NCBI RefSeq assembly: GCF_019697375.1
Contig: NZ_JAHCDI010000004.1
Span: 4,017,324 to 4,081,323 of the forward strand
Length of the DNA stretch: 64,000 nucleotides
Reading direction: 5' to 3'
From: Micromonospora tarapacensis
Lineage (GTDB): Bacteria; Actinomycetota; Actinomycetes; Mycobacteriales; Micromonosporaceae
This document shows positions 31,961 through 40,928 of this stretch, in pieces (position 1 is the first letter of the stretch; the number at the start of each line of letters is the position of its first letter). The notes under the pieces are model-generated. The model was not told where the DNA came from and ran no database searches. It worked only from the letters and a program-made list of their open reading frames with translations. The translations under genes and the position numbers were made by a program.

Positions 31961-33007
31961 TCAGGACTTCTCCTGCTCCGGGACGGTCCCGGCCACGATC
32001 GGTGGGAACTGCCGGTCCCGTTTCATCGCCTCCCAGTACGCCTTTCCGGCCATCTCACGGGCACGGTCGTGTGCGCGCGTGGTCCCGCCCTGCCGCAGTC
32101 GTTCGGCCAGCGGCGTTCCGGTGTCGCTTAGGTCCACCTGCGCGGGTAGTCCACCTGGCAGGGACATGCCGGTGATCAGCGTGGGCACCACGATGTCGGC
32201 GACGTGCCGCGAGAGGCAGTCCAGTTCGTAGCCGGGGCCGACCCATACGCCGCCGTCCGGACGCTGCACGTGTAGCGCGGGCGAGGTATCTACGGGCGTG
32301 ACCACGCCCTTTTGGACGACCTCAAGCACGGTGCCGACCTCGATGTGCCGCATCCCGAGCTGGCGGGTCCGTGGCACGTCGTCCAGCCGCTGGACCAGCG
32401 ACCGGCCGGCGGCGAGGCGGATGGTGCGGTGCTTGTCGTCGTTGGAGTAGTCGCGGAGCAGTACCAGCGGATGCTCATTGGCCACGTCGGGGCCGGCGCC
32501 CATCAGCATCGACAAGGCTGGCGAGATCGCCGGGACGGATGTTTTGTCGGCGAAGGGCTGGAGTGCTGCGGTGCGCTTACCCAAGGTGGCGGTGGTCGCG
32601 AACTCAGTGAGACCCTGCTTTACGAGGCCCTTCACCTTGTCCTCGAACTTCTTCGGGTCCTCGTAGATCAGCATGCTTACGGCCCGAGCCTGCGAGTCGG
32701 TCAGCGGCGCATCGCGATTCCTCTCCACCAGGTAAAACACCACGTTATCGATCGCCGACCGGAGATGGTGAACAACCTCGCTGAACAACATGGCGGCGAT
32801 GGGTGGCACGGGCCTGATCGTGGATACCTCGACGTCCAGATAGCCGGGCGTCCGCTCCACCTGCCTCAGCGTCAGCGGTCCCCGGTCATCAGATCCTCGC
32901 GACCATGCCAGCGCGATCTCGGCCAGTTCGAAGGCGAGTTGGTCGGCGCGCGCCAAGCGCATCGCTACCGGGTGCAGTGCCTCGGGCAGCCAGTCCACCG
33001 CTCTCAC
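31961..33007 (-). CDS. Uncharacterised HEPN-like protein
   Basis: The 348-residue protein has two spaced segments, HLRSAIDNVVFYLVER (about residue 80) and DYSNDDKHRTIRLAAG (about residue 185), that resemble the helical pair of HEPN-like domains seen in many uncharacterised bacterial proteins. The catalytic RxxxxH of HEPN RNases is not obvious. GTG 33007 with GGGGGTGGG upstream is preferred to a longer frame. It ends well after the methyltransferase upstream (33 bp gap). Function unknown. Confidence 0.55.
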   Translation of the reverse strand: MRAVDWLPEALHPVAMRLARADQLAFELAEIALAWSRGSDDRGPLTLRQVERTPGYLDVEVSTIRPVPPIAAMLFSEVVHHLRSAIDNVVFYLVERNRDAPLTDSQARAVSMLIYEDPKKFEDKVKGLVKQGLTEFATTATLGKRTAALQPFADKTSVPAISPALSMLMGAGPDVANEHPLVLLRDYSNDDKHRTIRLAAGRSLVQRLDDVPRTRQLGMRHIEVGTVLEVVQKGVVTPVDTSPALHVQRPDGGVWVGPGYELDCLSRHVADIVVPTLITGMSLPGGLPAQVDLSDTGTPLAERLRQGGTTRAHDRAREMAGKAYWEAMKRDRQFPPIVAGTVPEQEKS

Positions 33008-33039
33008 AGATTGCCCACCCCCGCGAGTCCGAGCGCGCT

Positions 33040-33852
33040 CTACGGCTTGCGTCCGAGGGCGCAGTACTGGTCGATAATTCCTGACGGGGTGGACGGGTCC
33101 GGCTTCCACTCGTTGACCGACACCACGCCGGGCTTGACCAGTTCTAGGCCCTGGAACAGGCTGGCTATCCGTTCCGGGCTACGCAGGTGGTACTGCGGGT
33201 TCGCGGAGATGTTCCAGATTCGTGCGGCTTCGTTGACTGCCTCGCTGGTGTCGCTACCGTCGTACATCGCGAGGTAGCTGCCGGAGGGCAGGGCGTCCAT
33301 GATTCTGTTGATGATGGACTTGGCTTCTTCGTCACTCTCGATGTGACCGAGGATCCCCATCAGGAACAGCGCCACCGGCTGACCCAGGTCGAGTGTCCTG
33401 GCCGCCTCGTGCAGGATGGTCTCGGTGTCCCGCAGGTCGGCGTCGATGTAGTCGGTGGCACCTTCCGGGCTGCTGGTGAGCAGAGCCCGCGCGTGCGCCA
33501 GCACAAGGGGATCGTTGTCGACGTAGACGATGCGGGCGTCTGGCGCTATCGACTGGGCGACCTGGTGTGTGTTGTCGGCGGTGGGCAGGCCGGTTCCGAT
33601 GTCGAGGAACTGGCCTATGCCGGCCTCGCCGACGAGGTAACGTACCGCGCGCGTCAGGTAGGCCCGGGAGAGACGCGCGTTCTCAGCGAGTTGTGGGAGA
33701 GACTGGATGATCTGATTGCCAACCGCGCGGTCGGAGGCGAAGTTGTCCTTGCCACCTAACAGATAGTTCCAGATCCGGGCCGTCTGCGGCACAGTGGTGT
33801 CCACCTTGACGATCTCCTGCTCGTTGCCGGCGGTGGCCGAACTCTCTGTCAC
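33040..33852 (-). CDS. SAM-dependent methyltransferase (DUF574 type)
   Basis: The 270-residue protein matches the actinomycete DUF574 family. Its signatures are the start TARIWNYLLGGKDNFASDR (about residue 25), the SAM site QFLDIGTGLPTADNTHQVA (about residue 80), VYVDNDPLVLAHARALL, and FLMGILGHI. Members are very numerous in streptomycetes and micromonosporas and their substrates are unknown. ATG 33852 has AAGGATGCGC upstream. Confidence 0.85.
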   Translation of the reverse strand: MTESSATAGNEQEIVKVDTTVPQTARIWNYLLGGKDNFASDRAVGNQIIQSLPQLAENARLSRAYLTRAVRYLVGEAGIGQFLDIGTGLPTADNTHQVAQSIAPDARIVYVDNDPLVLAHARALLTSSPEGATDYIDADLRDTETILHEAARTLDLGQPVALFLMGILGHIESDEEAKSIINRIMDALPSGSYLAMYDGSDTSEAVNEAARIWNISANPQYHLRSPERIASLFQGLELVKPGVVSVNEWKPDPSTPSGIIDQYCALGRKP

Positions 33853-34002
33853 GTGCGCATCCTTCGATCAGGCGGGAAACGACGCTGTTGGATCGGCGCC
33901 AGCATAGCCGGGGACCGTCCGCGGCGGTCAGCCTGGCGAGCGCTACCGGCCTCACCGAGTGAGCGAGTCGACCGAACTGGCGTACCTCACCCAGGAGCGC
34001 CC

Positions 34003-34257
34003 GTGACAACGCCTGGCGATAACGCGGACCTGCCTCACGGCCTGCCAGCACCGACACGTCGCACTCTGGCCGCGGCCGGCCACGAGACGTTGGCTGGACT
34101 CGCCGCCGTCACCGACCAGGAACTCCTGCGACACGGCATGGGACCCAGCAGCGTGCGCTCATGTACCCGGAGCGGCTGCGGGGTCCGCAGCGCTGCTACG
34201 CGGGGTAAGGTTTGTCGACCGTCTGATGGCGGGTACGGTCACGACGTCGTTAGCTAG
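34003..34257 (+). CDS. Helix-hairpin-helix protein, C-terminus probably disrupted
   Basis: The 84-residue frame has a DNA-binding helix-hairpin-helix (LPAPTRRTLAAAGHETLAGL ... HGMGPSSVR, about residues 14-50), as in RNA polymerase alpha-CTD-like small actinomycete proteins. After SSVR the sequence becomes Cys/Arg-rich and unlike the family, where a short helix normally ends the protein, so a frameshift near 34155 is likely. CCAGGAG precedes GTG 34003. Confidence 0.55.
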   Translation: MTTPGDNADLPHGLPAPTRRTLAAAGHETLAGLAAVTDQELLRHGMGPSSVRSCTRSGCGVRSAATRGKVCRPSDGGYGHDVVS

Positions 34258-34341
34258 AGGGCACGGCGCCGACGCTGCTGACGACCTGCTCGGCGGGCAG
34301 CGGCGTCGCTGCGGACAGCTTGCGCACCACCCGCCCGCAGA

Positions 34342-34519
34342 TCATGGAGCGACACCATCCGAACCGGTTCCGAGCGCCGTGGGGTCAAGGTTGATCCGGA
34401 TGGGAAGGTGGTCGGACAGCAGGCGTGCCGCCGGCGTGTCGATGACCTGATAGCCGCGCAGCGCCTGTGGCCGGGTGGTCCAGAACGCATCCAACCGCCG
34501 GGACAGGTCGGCACCTGAG
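34342..34519 (-). pseudogene. C-terminal piece of an EEP-family gene
   Basis: The minus frame entering from the IS end encodes about 50 residues, including SRRLDAFWTTRPQALRGYQV and LLSDHLPIRINLDP. SDHLP with its histidine is the last active-site motif of the endonuclease/exonuclease/phosphatase superfamily. The matching N-terminal part is at 35794-36231. The gene was cut by the IS3-type element. Confidence 0.75.
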
Positions 34520-34582
34520 GTGCCCCGAGGACTCCGGACACGTCCCCAAGTAGGGTGACGGGGAGTCCGGAAGGAACGGTAC

Positions 34583-34876
34583 GTGGCAAAGAAACCAGCA
34601 AGATACTCGCCGGAACTGCGGGCCGAAGCGGTCAAAGCAGTGATCGAGGGCAAGCGTAGTTACGCGGATGTCGCACGTGACTTCGGCTTGGTCGCCGAGA
34701 CCGTTCGTAACTGGGTCATCGCGGAGAAGAAAAAGAGTCCCGGCACGAGCGGCGACGCTCGGGACGCGATTGACCGGGCCCGCACGGCCGAACTGGAACG
34801 ACGAATTCGTGAACTCGAGCAAGAAAACCTGTTCTTAAAAAAAGCGGCAGCCTACTTCGCGAAAGAACAACGGTGA
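34583..34876 (+). CDS. IS3-family OrfA
   Basis: The 97-residue protein has a helix-turn-helix (RAEAVKAVIEGKRSYADVAR, then GLVAETVRNWV) and a C-terminal leucine-zipper-like helix (LERRIRELEQENLFLKKAA). It binds the inverted repeats. GTG 34583 is the start. Seven A residues at 34837-34843 near the end form a slippery site for -1 frameshifting into OrfB. Confidence 0.9.
   Translation: MAKKPARYSPELRAEAVKAVIEGKRSYADVARDFGLVAETVRNWVIAEKKKSPGTSGDARDAIDRARTAELERRIRELEQENLFLKKAAAYFAKEQR
34837..34843 (+). other. Slippery A7 site for -1 frameshift
   Basis: TTA AAA AAA G in the OrfA frame. The -1 frame from here is open without a stop up to and through OrfB, so slippage would give the OrfAB transposase, as is known for IS3 elements. 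OrfB also has its own GTG at 34873. Confidence 0.6.
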
Positions 34877-35754
34877 GCGAACGGTACGCGTTCATCGCTG
34901 CGAAGAAGGCCGACTTCGAAGTTGCCATGATGTGCCGATTGCTGGAGGTCTCCCGATCCGGTTTTTACGACTGGTTGGATCGGCCTGTCTCGAGGCAGGC
35001 GGCGCGTCGCGCGGAACTGACCGGGCAGATCCGGACTGTCTTCGTGGCATCCAGTCGCACCTATGGATACCGGCCGGTCCACGCCGAGCTCGTGCGCGCT
35101 GGCGTGGACATCGACGATGAGCTCGTGCGCCGGCTCATGGGAGCGACCGGGCTGGTGCCGGTGCAGGTCAAACGTCGCCGGGGGCTCACCGTGGCCGATC
35201 GGGCCGCGGGGCCGATCCCGGACCTGGTCGGCCGGGACTTCACGGCGGAGGAGCCGGGGGCGAAGATGGTCGGTGACATCACCCAGATTGATACCGGCGA
35301 AGGTCCGTTGTTCTTAGCTTCGGTGATCGACTGCTTTTCGAAAAGCGTGATCGGTTGGGCAGTCGATACTCGCTATCCGGCGTCGCTCGTCTGCGCCGCG
35401 TTGGAGATGGCGGCACAGCGTTTTCCGTTGCCCGACGGGGCGATATTTCATTCCGACCGCGGCAGCCAGTACACGTCCCATGATTTCGCGCTCGCGCTGG
35501 GCGGGCATGAGGTTCGGCAATCGGTCGGGCGGACCGGGATCTGTTTCGATAATGCGATGGCCGAATCGTTCTTCGGGAAGCTGAAGACGGAGTGGGTGCA
35601 TCACCGAACATTCGATACCCGCGCCGAGGCGCGACGAGAGATCATCAGATTTATCGAAGGCTTCTACAATCGGCGTCGCCTGCATTCCGGGCTCGGCTAT
35701 CGGCCGCCGTCGGAAGTCCTCGAAGAATGGTTTGCCAATCGCACGGCAGCTTGA
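34873..35754 (+). CDS. IS3-family transposase OrfB
   Basis: The 293-residue protein has an HTH_21-like segment (IRTVFVASSRTYGYRPVHAE) and the rve integrase core with the DDE residues in GDITQIDTG, HSDRGSQYTS and NAMAESFFGKLKTE. D to E spacing is 35, as in this family. The start GTG overlaps the OrfA stop (GTGA). It looks complete and could be active. Confidence 0.9.
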   Translation: MSERYAFIAAKKADFEVAMMCRLLEVSRSGFYDWLDRPVSRQAARRAELTGQIRTVFVASSRTYGYRPVHAELVRAGVDIDDELVRRLMGATGLVPVQVKRRRGLTVADRAAGPIPDLVGRDFTAEEPGAKMVGDITQIDTGEGPLFLASVIDCFSKSVIGWAVDTRYPASLVCAALEMAAQRFPLPDGAIFHSDRGSQYTSHDFALALGGHEVRQSVGRTGICFDNAMAESFFGKLKTEWVHHRTFDTRAEARREIIRFIEGFYNRRRLHSGLGYRPPSEVLEEWFANRTAA

Positions 35755-35793
35755 TAGGGTGCATTTAGTTCGAGTCCGGATTTTTCGGGGCAC

Positions 35794-36231
35794 GTCACTC
35801 AGCAACCCGGTGATGGTGCGGACATCTGCGAGCCGTTGTTCGGGATCCCAGGGAGCCAGATGGGTGACCGCTACGCGCAGCGGGACGGCGGCGCCGATGT
35901 CGAGTTGGACCACGCCCAGGCCATGCCAGAGGGTCAGGCCGTGGCTGCGCTGGGACAGTGCCGCGAACTCAGGACGCCACAGGATCGCCATATGGCAGTG
36001 CGACCGCCGTGCGGGTACCGCCATCGCACGCATCCCGACGGCCTCGGCGATCGTGGCCATGTGCCGCCGGAGGGTGGACAGGTCGTCGTTGTCGTCCCAG
36101 ACCTCCTGCAAGCACAGCACATCCGGGCGTTCGAAACGCAGCAACTCGTGCTGCTGCCGACGCGTGGCCACCGCGGACTTGCCATAGTCCTTCAGGTTGT
36201 AGCTGACGACGCTCACGACTTCCGCGGTCAC
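35794..36231 (-). pseudogene. N-terminal piece of an EEP-family gene
   Basis: From GTG 36231 (GGAGG 4 bases upstream) the frame reads VVSVVSYNLKDYG, then RPDVLCLQEVW with the metal-binding Glu, and VAVTHLAPWDPEQR, all typical of endonuclease/exonuclease/phosphatase proteins. It runs into the IS end after ITGLLSD. The segment expected between this piece and the one at 34342 (about 50 residues with the ADFN motif) is missing, so the insertion was accompanied by a deletion. Confidence 0.8.
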
Positions 36232-36386
36232 TTCGCCTCCCACATCGCGCGAGTCCGGCAATCCGGCGCCGCCGAAGGCAGGCGCCGTACCTCGAAGTTG
36301 AATATGGGCACGGATAAACGCCTCATTCCAGCAATCTCCTCTGCGAGGGGTTCAGCGGTTGGCTGTGGGTTCTGGAAGACGGTTGG

Positions 36387-36575
36387 CTATGGTTGGTCGA
36401 TTTCGTCTGCCAGGTGGATCAAGAGTGCGGAAACGAAAAGCAGGACTAGGCAGGCCGTGAGCACACGCGTGAGGCGAAGCCGGAACAGCAACCACGTGAT
36501 GGTCGAGGTTCCGCCCTTGACTAATGCTGCGATCAGCAGTAGCGAGCCAACGGCTACGGCGATCAGCTCACCCAT
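36387..36575 (-). CDS. Small two-helix membrane protein
   Basis: A 62-residue protein with two hydrophobic segments (LIAVAVGSLLLIAALV and VLTACLVLLFVSALLIHLA) joined by a basic loop. GAGAAGG precedes ATG 36575, and the start overlaps the end of the methyltransferase gene. Function unknown. Confidence 0.55.
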   Translation of the reverse strand: MGELIAVAVGSLLLIAALVKGGTSTITWLLFRLRLTRVLTACLVLLFVSALLIHLADEIDQP

Positions 36576-37461
36576 GGCCGTACCTTCTCGTTCCGAGATA
36601 TGCGGTGAGGTAGACGACGGGATTGGTGAAGGTGATGCCACCACGGTCGACGGCTTTGTCGAGCGCGCGGTACCACGCGGTGACGTATCGAGCGGTGGTA
36701 TCGGCGCCCAGATGTCGGGTGATGAGGTCGACCGGGCTGGCGGCGCCCGGGTGGGGCCGCCGGCTCAGGTGGGCGTCGACGTGGGCGCGGGTGCTGAGCC
36801 GCTCGGTCACGGTGGTCTCGCCCACGGTGGGGGTGCTGAAGCCGGCATGTAGGGCGGCATCGACGAACGGCGCCACGTCGAACGCCATCATCGGTCCGGC
36901 GCTGGGACTACTGAGGCGGCGGAGCCGGTCAATCGCCTCAATCTCGTCGGGGGTGACGCCGTCCAGGTTGGCGTCATGACGACGGCCGGCGTTGACCGGC
37001 TCGAACGCCGACAGCAGTCCTTCCGGTCGGAGAACGCGGGCGACCTCGCGCAGCGCGGCGCGTAGGTCGGGCAGGTAGATCAGGACGCTACGAGCGACGA
37101 CGCGGTCGAAGGTGGCGTCAGCGATCGGGAGGTGACAGGCATCGCCGACCACGGGGCGGATCCGCGCCTCGTTCGTCCGGATCTCCGCTAGAGCGGCAGC
37201 GGACCGGTCGACCGCGATAACCGATCCAGCCGGCGCGACCACCCGCGCGGCGGCGTGGGTGAGCAGGCCCGTGCCGGCACCGAGATCGAGAACATCGTGG
37301 CCGGGCCGCAGCCGAGCCGCGTTCAGCACCCGATCGCGGATGTCCGCGAGCAGCCCGGTGAGGACCGCGCGGTCAGCGCTGTCTCGACCGGCGTCGCGGT
37401 CTCGGGCTAGCCATCGCCCCGCCGAGTCGGCGGATGTCACGTTTTCGGCCTGCTCACCCAC
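36568..37461 (-). CDS. Class I SAM-dependent methyltransferase
   Basis: The 297-residue protein has the Rossmann SAM motif HDVLDLGAGTGLLTHAAAR near residue 55, an acidic strand VIAVDRS and DRVVARSVLIYLPDLRAAL, all usual for class I methyltransferases. The C-terminal half is a helical cap that should bind the substrate. GGAGG precedes GTG 37461. It follows the gene at 37474 by 12 bases and is probably co-transcribed. The substrate is unknown. Confidence 0.8.
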   Translation of the reverse strand: MGEQAENVTSADSAGRWLARDRDAGRDSADRAVLTGLLADIRDRVLNAARLRPGHDVLDLGAGTGLLTHAAARVVAPAGSVIAVDRSAAALAEIRTNEARIRPVVGDACHLPIADATFDRVVARSVLIYLPDLRAALREVARVLRPEGLLSAFEPVNAGRRHDANLDGVTPDEIEAIDRLRRLSSPSAGPMMAFDVAPFVDAALHAGFSTPTVGETTVTERLSTRAHVDAHLSRRPHPGAASPVDLITRHLGADTTARYVTAWYRALDKAVDRGGITFTNPVVYLTAYLGTRRYGHG

Positions 37462-37473
37462 GATGGGCCTCCG

Positions 37474-37956
37474 TTACGCCGTCGCGGTCGTGAACTGGAA
37501 CTGTGGCGCGACCGCGCTGTTCAGTGATGGAAGAAGCTCGGCGAGCCGGGCGTCCTTCTCCGCGTGGTAGATCTGGTCGATGCGCGCGATCTGCGCGTCG
37601 GTGAGGATTTCGTGGCCGTGGGCCCCGTAGCTGAAGAACAGATCTTCCTCGGCGCGGAACAGTTCGGCGTGGCGGTCGAGTAGTTCCTTGCGGGCGACCA
37701 GGGCGTCGTTGTCCAGACGTCCCCGCTTGTGTTCCAGTTGCTCCGTGACCTGGGCGAACTGCACCCGAATAGCGATCAGCGACGCCTGGTACTCGGCGTT
37801 GAGGTCGATGAGTCGGGTGATCTGCTCGGGCGTGAGGCCGATCTCGGCATGGTGAGACAGCATTCTGGTGAACAAGACTTTCGCCGCGATGCTCTCGCAG
37901 GTGATGTCGATGAGGTATCCGGGTCGGGGAAAGAGGTTGTGGTTCACGCCGCACAT
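37474..37956 (-). CDS. LTxxQ-motif helical protein
   Basis: The 160-residue protein is mainly helical and has two LTxxQ motifs, LTPEQITRLIDLNAEYQ near residue 47 and LTDAQIARIDQIYHAEK near residue 123, as in Spy/CpxP-like and related heavy-metal-response proteins. No signal peptide is seen, so a cytoplasmic position is likely, unlike Spy. GGAGGA lies 10 bases before ATG 37956; a longer frame from 38013 has no such site. It is probably in an operon with the methyltransferase downstream. Confidence 0.55.
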   Translation of the reverse strand: MCGVNHNLFPRPGYLIDITCESIAAKVLFTRMLSHHAEIGLTPEQITRLIDLNAEYQASLIAIRVQFAQVTEQLEHKRGRLDNDALVARKELLDRHAELFRAEEDLFFSYGAHGHEILTDAQIARIDQIYHAEKDARLAELLPSLNSAVAPQFQFTTATA

Positions 37957-38291
37957 GTCAGGTAGATCCTCCAAAGTCGTCTGCTGGAATCCGGTCCGGG
38001 GGGCTTCGGTCATGCGCCCGGGTGGCGCTCGTGCACCACCGGCCCTCACCGTCGGTGTCGTCGAAGGCGGCGCCGATGGGAAACGTGGCCCGCTCGCACC
38101 GATGGCGCGGGGCGTGAGTACCGGGACATGCCCGTGGGCGGTTACTAGACAGGCTGGTTGGTCCTTAGCCGGGACCTGTGCCAGACACGGCCCCAACGCG
38201 GTGACACGTCCTGGCAATTGGAGAGAGCCGCCGGCGGTCGTGTCATTCGAGGCACGCCTTGGCGACTGGCGGGCGGGAATAGGCTGATGGG

Positions 38292-39191
38292 TCATGGTTT
38301 GGCGGCCGGGTGCTTGCAGCCAGCCGCCGGTGTGTGGGTGTCCGGGGTGCGTCGGCTGTCGACGTAGAGCCGGTAGCTGTCTGCCTCGGCGAGGATCGCC
38401 TCCCTGGCATCGAGCCCCAGACTCGGATCCTGGGGTGGGATGGGGCCGGCGATGGTGCTGAACGCGGCGAGGAGGACGCCCGTGGTGGCGTCGATCGTGA
38501 GGATGTCGCGGCGAGGCACACCGCTCCGGTCGGTGTACGCGACGATGACGTCCATACCTGGCCGTTGAACGCGGTCGGCGACGCCGGTCCGCACGAGCAG
38601 GCCAGGCTGCCCCGCAAGCAGGCGCAGGACCGCGGCACGGACCGGGCGGGCGAGCGCCTGGCGCTCGTAGAGCATCGCGACGCCGCCGACTATGTGCTGC
38701 TCGGGCCTGTGCTCTCCGGGTCCGGCCGCGCTGAGCAGATGTGCGCGTAGCTCGGCCGGCTTGTTCGGTGGTGGCTGGTCGAACGGGTCACTGGCCCGCC
38801 CGGTCCAACTGGCCTCCCCGCCGTCCGGGGTACAGCCGTCGGCGGCGACGTGCACGCTGACCTGTCGGCCCCTGGCGGCATCGTCGGTACGCCATAGCTG
38901 GTCGATGCGGACCCGTTCGGGCCATCCGCTGGGTCCGGGCGGACCGATGATGTCGCGGTACCAAGTGCGACGCTCAAGGTACTGGTATGCGCCGCTGGTG
39001 GTGTCGGCGGGCGCGTCGGCAAGGGTGTCGACAAGGTGGGTCAGGACCGGGCCGGCCGCGATCGGCGGTGCGCTGTTCGGAGTCGTCTTCGGAACCGACG
39101 GATCAGCGTTCACACCGGAGGTGGGTTCGGCGCAGGCGGCCAAAAGGAGCAGCGCGCTGAGCAGCAGCGCACCGGTTCGGGTTCGGGTCAC
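38292..39191 (-). CDS. Secreted lipoprotein (CU044_5270-like)
   Basis: The 299-residue protein has a lipoprotein signal peptide with the lipobox LAAC near residue 20, then a Thr/Pro-rich linker and a domain with TSGAYQYLERRTWYRDI and IVAYTDRSGVPRRDILTID, resembling actinomycete CU044_5270-type proteins of unknown function. It would sit on the outer face of the membrane. The GTG start overlaps the stop of the small gene upstream (GTGA). Confidence 0.65.
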   Translation of the reverse strand: MTRTRTGALLLSALLLLAACAEPTSGVNADPSVPKTTPNSAPPIAAGPVLTHLVDTLADAPADTTSGAYQYLERRTWYRDIIGPPGPSGWPERVRIDQLWRTDDAARGRQVSVHVAADGCTPDGGEASWTGRASDPFDQPPPNKPAELRAHLLSAAGPGEHRPEQHIVGGVAMLYERQALARPVRAAVLRLLAGQPGLLVRTGVADRVQRPGMDVIVAYTDRSGVPRRDILTIDATTGVLLAAFSTIAGPIPPQDPSLGLDAREAILAEADSYRLYVDSRRTPDTHTPAAGCKHPAAKP

Positions 39192-39352
39192 CGCGTGGCC
39201 TCCTGCGGGCCGATCGTGGATCCGTGGGAGCGGTGGACGGGGTTGTGCGAACGCAGGTGTGGTGCGGCCTTGCCCATGACGGGCGGGGAGCTGAGGTCGG
39301 TGGTTTCGTGGGCGAGGACCGAGCCGTCGATTACGTGTTCTTCATGCTTCAT
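39188..39352 (-). CDS. 54-residue hypothetical protein
   Basis: Starts at ATG 39352 (MKHEEHVIDGSVLAHETTDL at the start) and ends in a GTGA overlap with the lipoprotein start, which suggests coupled translation. It is His-rich and has no recognised family. Confidence 0.45.
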   Translation of the reverse strand: MKHEEHVIDGSVLAHETTDLSSPPVMGKAAPHLRSHNPVHRSHGSTIGPQEATR

Positions 39353-39488
39353 GGAGCGGGGCCTTTGGGTGAGTTGTCGGTCGCAGTGGCTCGATGCACC
39401 GCTGGCGAGGGGAAGCCGGCCCGGCCTGTGCGCTGGCGGCACGCCACTGGCATGTGCGTGACCGGGCCGGGTTCCCGCTACTCCGGTG

Positions 39489-40399
39489 TTACTGGGTGAA
39501 GTCGAGCTTGAGGCGGTCCATCAGCTCCCTGGTCGTGGCCGTGAGCGTCCTCGGTGCCCAGACGGGCGGCTGCACCTTCCGCGTGCGGATCGTGTTGTAG
39601 GTCCAGATGCGGTGCTGGGGGTACGTCGCGTCGGTGTAGACCGTCGGCCCGCCGCACGGGTCCTCCGCACTGGTCTCCCGGCTGGCGGCACCGACCGATA
39701 CCCATGCCGGGCGTGCGCCGATCCTGTGCCCGGGGGCCTTGCGCAGGAGCGGGTTGCCGGAGTCACCGAAGCACGGGGCAGCGCTGACGCAGATGTCGCC
39801 GACCCCGATGAATCCGCCTTCGCAGGCCGCGTCGGGCAGCCGGGTGAGGTCCCGCTCCTGGAGCAGCGCGGGCGGCGTCACGCCCGGCGGGGGCGGGAAC
39901 TCGGTGAGACCCCACCCGACCGCCCGAACAGGACCGCCGACGGGTGCCTGCCGCAGCGCGGTCGGCAGCAGGTCCGCCCGTACCGGACGGGTCAGCTCGA
40001 CGAGGGCGTAGTCGGAGACCGGCTCGACCGGGTAGTTGACACCCCACATCCACTGGTGGTGCAGGTACACCTGCTTGCCGGTGACGACCTGGCCGCCGGT
40101 GGTGCGGTCGAGGCTGCCGATACGCGCGGTGACGTTCTCGCCGGGCACGGCGACCGGGGTGGGCGCGACGTCCTGGCGGCTGACGCAGTGCGCCGCCGTA
40201 CGGATCCACCGTCGGTGGACCAGCTCGCCGCCGCACAGCGCGGTGCCGAGCCCCGGGTGCAGGATCTGGACGGAGACCACGCCGTCGTGCTGCGTGGCGT
40301 TCCGTCCGCCGACTATCGCGGCGGCGGGGTGGCTGTGCCGGCGAGGACGCCGGCGAGCGCGACCGCCGCCACGATGGTCGACCGCTTGAGGAGTTTCAT
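39489..40399 (-). pseudogene. Secreted trypsin-like serine protease with a frameshift
   Basis: From ATG 40399 a clean signal peptide is encoded (MKLLKRSTIVAAVALAGVLA). The frame then stops about 28 codons in. The mature protease begins in a different frame with AAAIVGGRNATQHDG and contains the complete triad: AAHC (His), SDYALVEL (Asp) and CFGDSGNP (Ser). The shift falls in a GC-rich run near 40315-40330. It is either an inactivating mutation or a sequencing error; all else in the roughly 300-residue protease looks intact, which favours a recent event or an error. Confidence 0.75.
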
Positions 40400-40475
40400 C
40401 GATACCTTTCGTTGATCGGTGTGCGGGGCCCGGCACGGTGTGCCGGGTTGTCTTGGGATGCGGCGATGGCTTCGC

Positions 40476-40928
40476 CTACTGGTCAGCAGGACGTTGCGCC
40501 CCGGCTTGGGGGCGAAGCCTGCTCAAGGAGCTGCTTCTGCCACCGCGCAATATGGCGGTGAGCGTCTGCCGGCCCTGCTCGGTCAGCTCGACGGTGAGTG
40601 CGCGCTGGTGCGGGACTTGCTTCACGATCCGCTCCGCGAGTAGCAGGTTCAGGTGGTCTCGCAGGGTGTGCGCCGTGATGTCGGGAAGGGTCTCGGCGAG
40701 TGCTCGTACGGTCCAGTGGCGCTCTGTGGTGGTGAGTAGGGCCTCGTAGATGCGCCGTCGGGTGCGGGTGAGGTGTCGGACGAGTGGCCCGACGGTCTGC
40801 CCGCTCGGGGAGCCGGGCTCGCTGGTGAGGGCTGGGCCGCTCGTGCCAGGGGGTGTGCCGGTCCGGGGTTCGCCAGTACCGCTGGCCGGAGGAGCGTTGT
40901 GCGGTCGGCGGTTGGGCCTCTCGCTCAT
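40476..40928 (-). CDS. Winged-helix regulator
   Basis: The 150-residue protein has a disordered Pro/Gly/Thr-rich first third, then a winged helix (RRRIYEALLTTTERHWTVRA, then ITAHTLRDHLNLLLAERIVK, about residues 58-105), and a basic tail. ATG 40928 overlaps the stop of the upstream gene (ATGA), so it is the last gene of a coupled set of three. It is likely a DNA-binding regulator; the target is unknown. Confidence 0.65.
   Translation of the reverse strand: MSERPNRRPHNAPPASGTGEPRTGTPPGTSGPALTSEPGSPSGQTVGPLVRHLTRTRRRIYEALLTTTERHWTVRALAETLPDITAHTLRDHLNLLLAERIVKQVPHQRALTVELTEQGRQTLTAILRGGRSSSLSRLRPQAGAQRPADQ

Larger units (their letters stand above)
34520..35793 (+). mobile_element. IS3-family insertion sequence
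   Basis: A 1.27-kb element with imperfect terminal inverted repeats: left GTGCCCCGAGGACTCCGGAC, right (complement) GTGCCCCGAAAAATCCGGAC. It encodes OrfA and OrfB with an overlap, as in IS3. No target-site duplication is visible next to the repeats (GAG on the left, GTC on the right). It lies inside an EEP-family gene. Confidence 0.9.
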
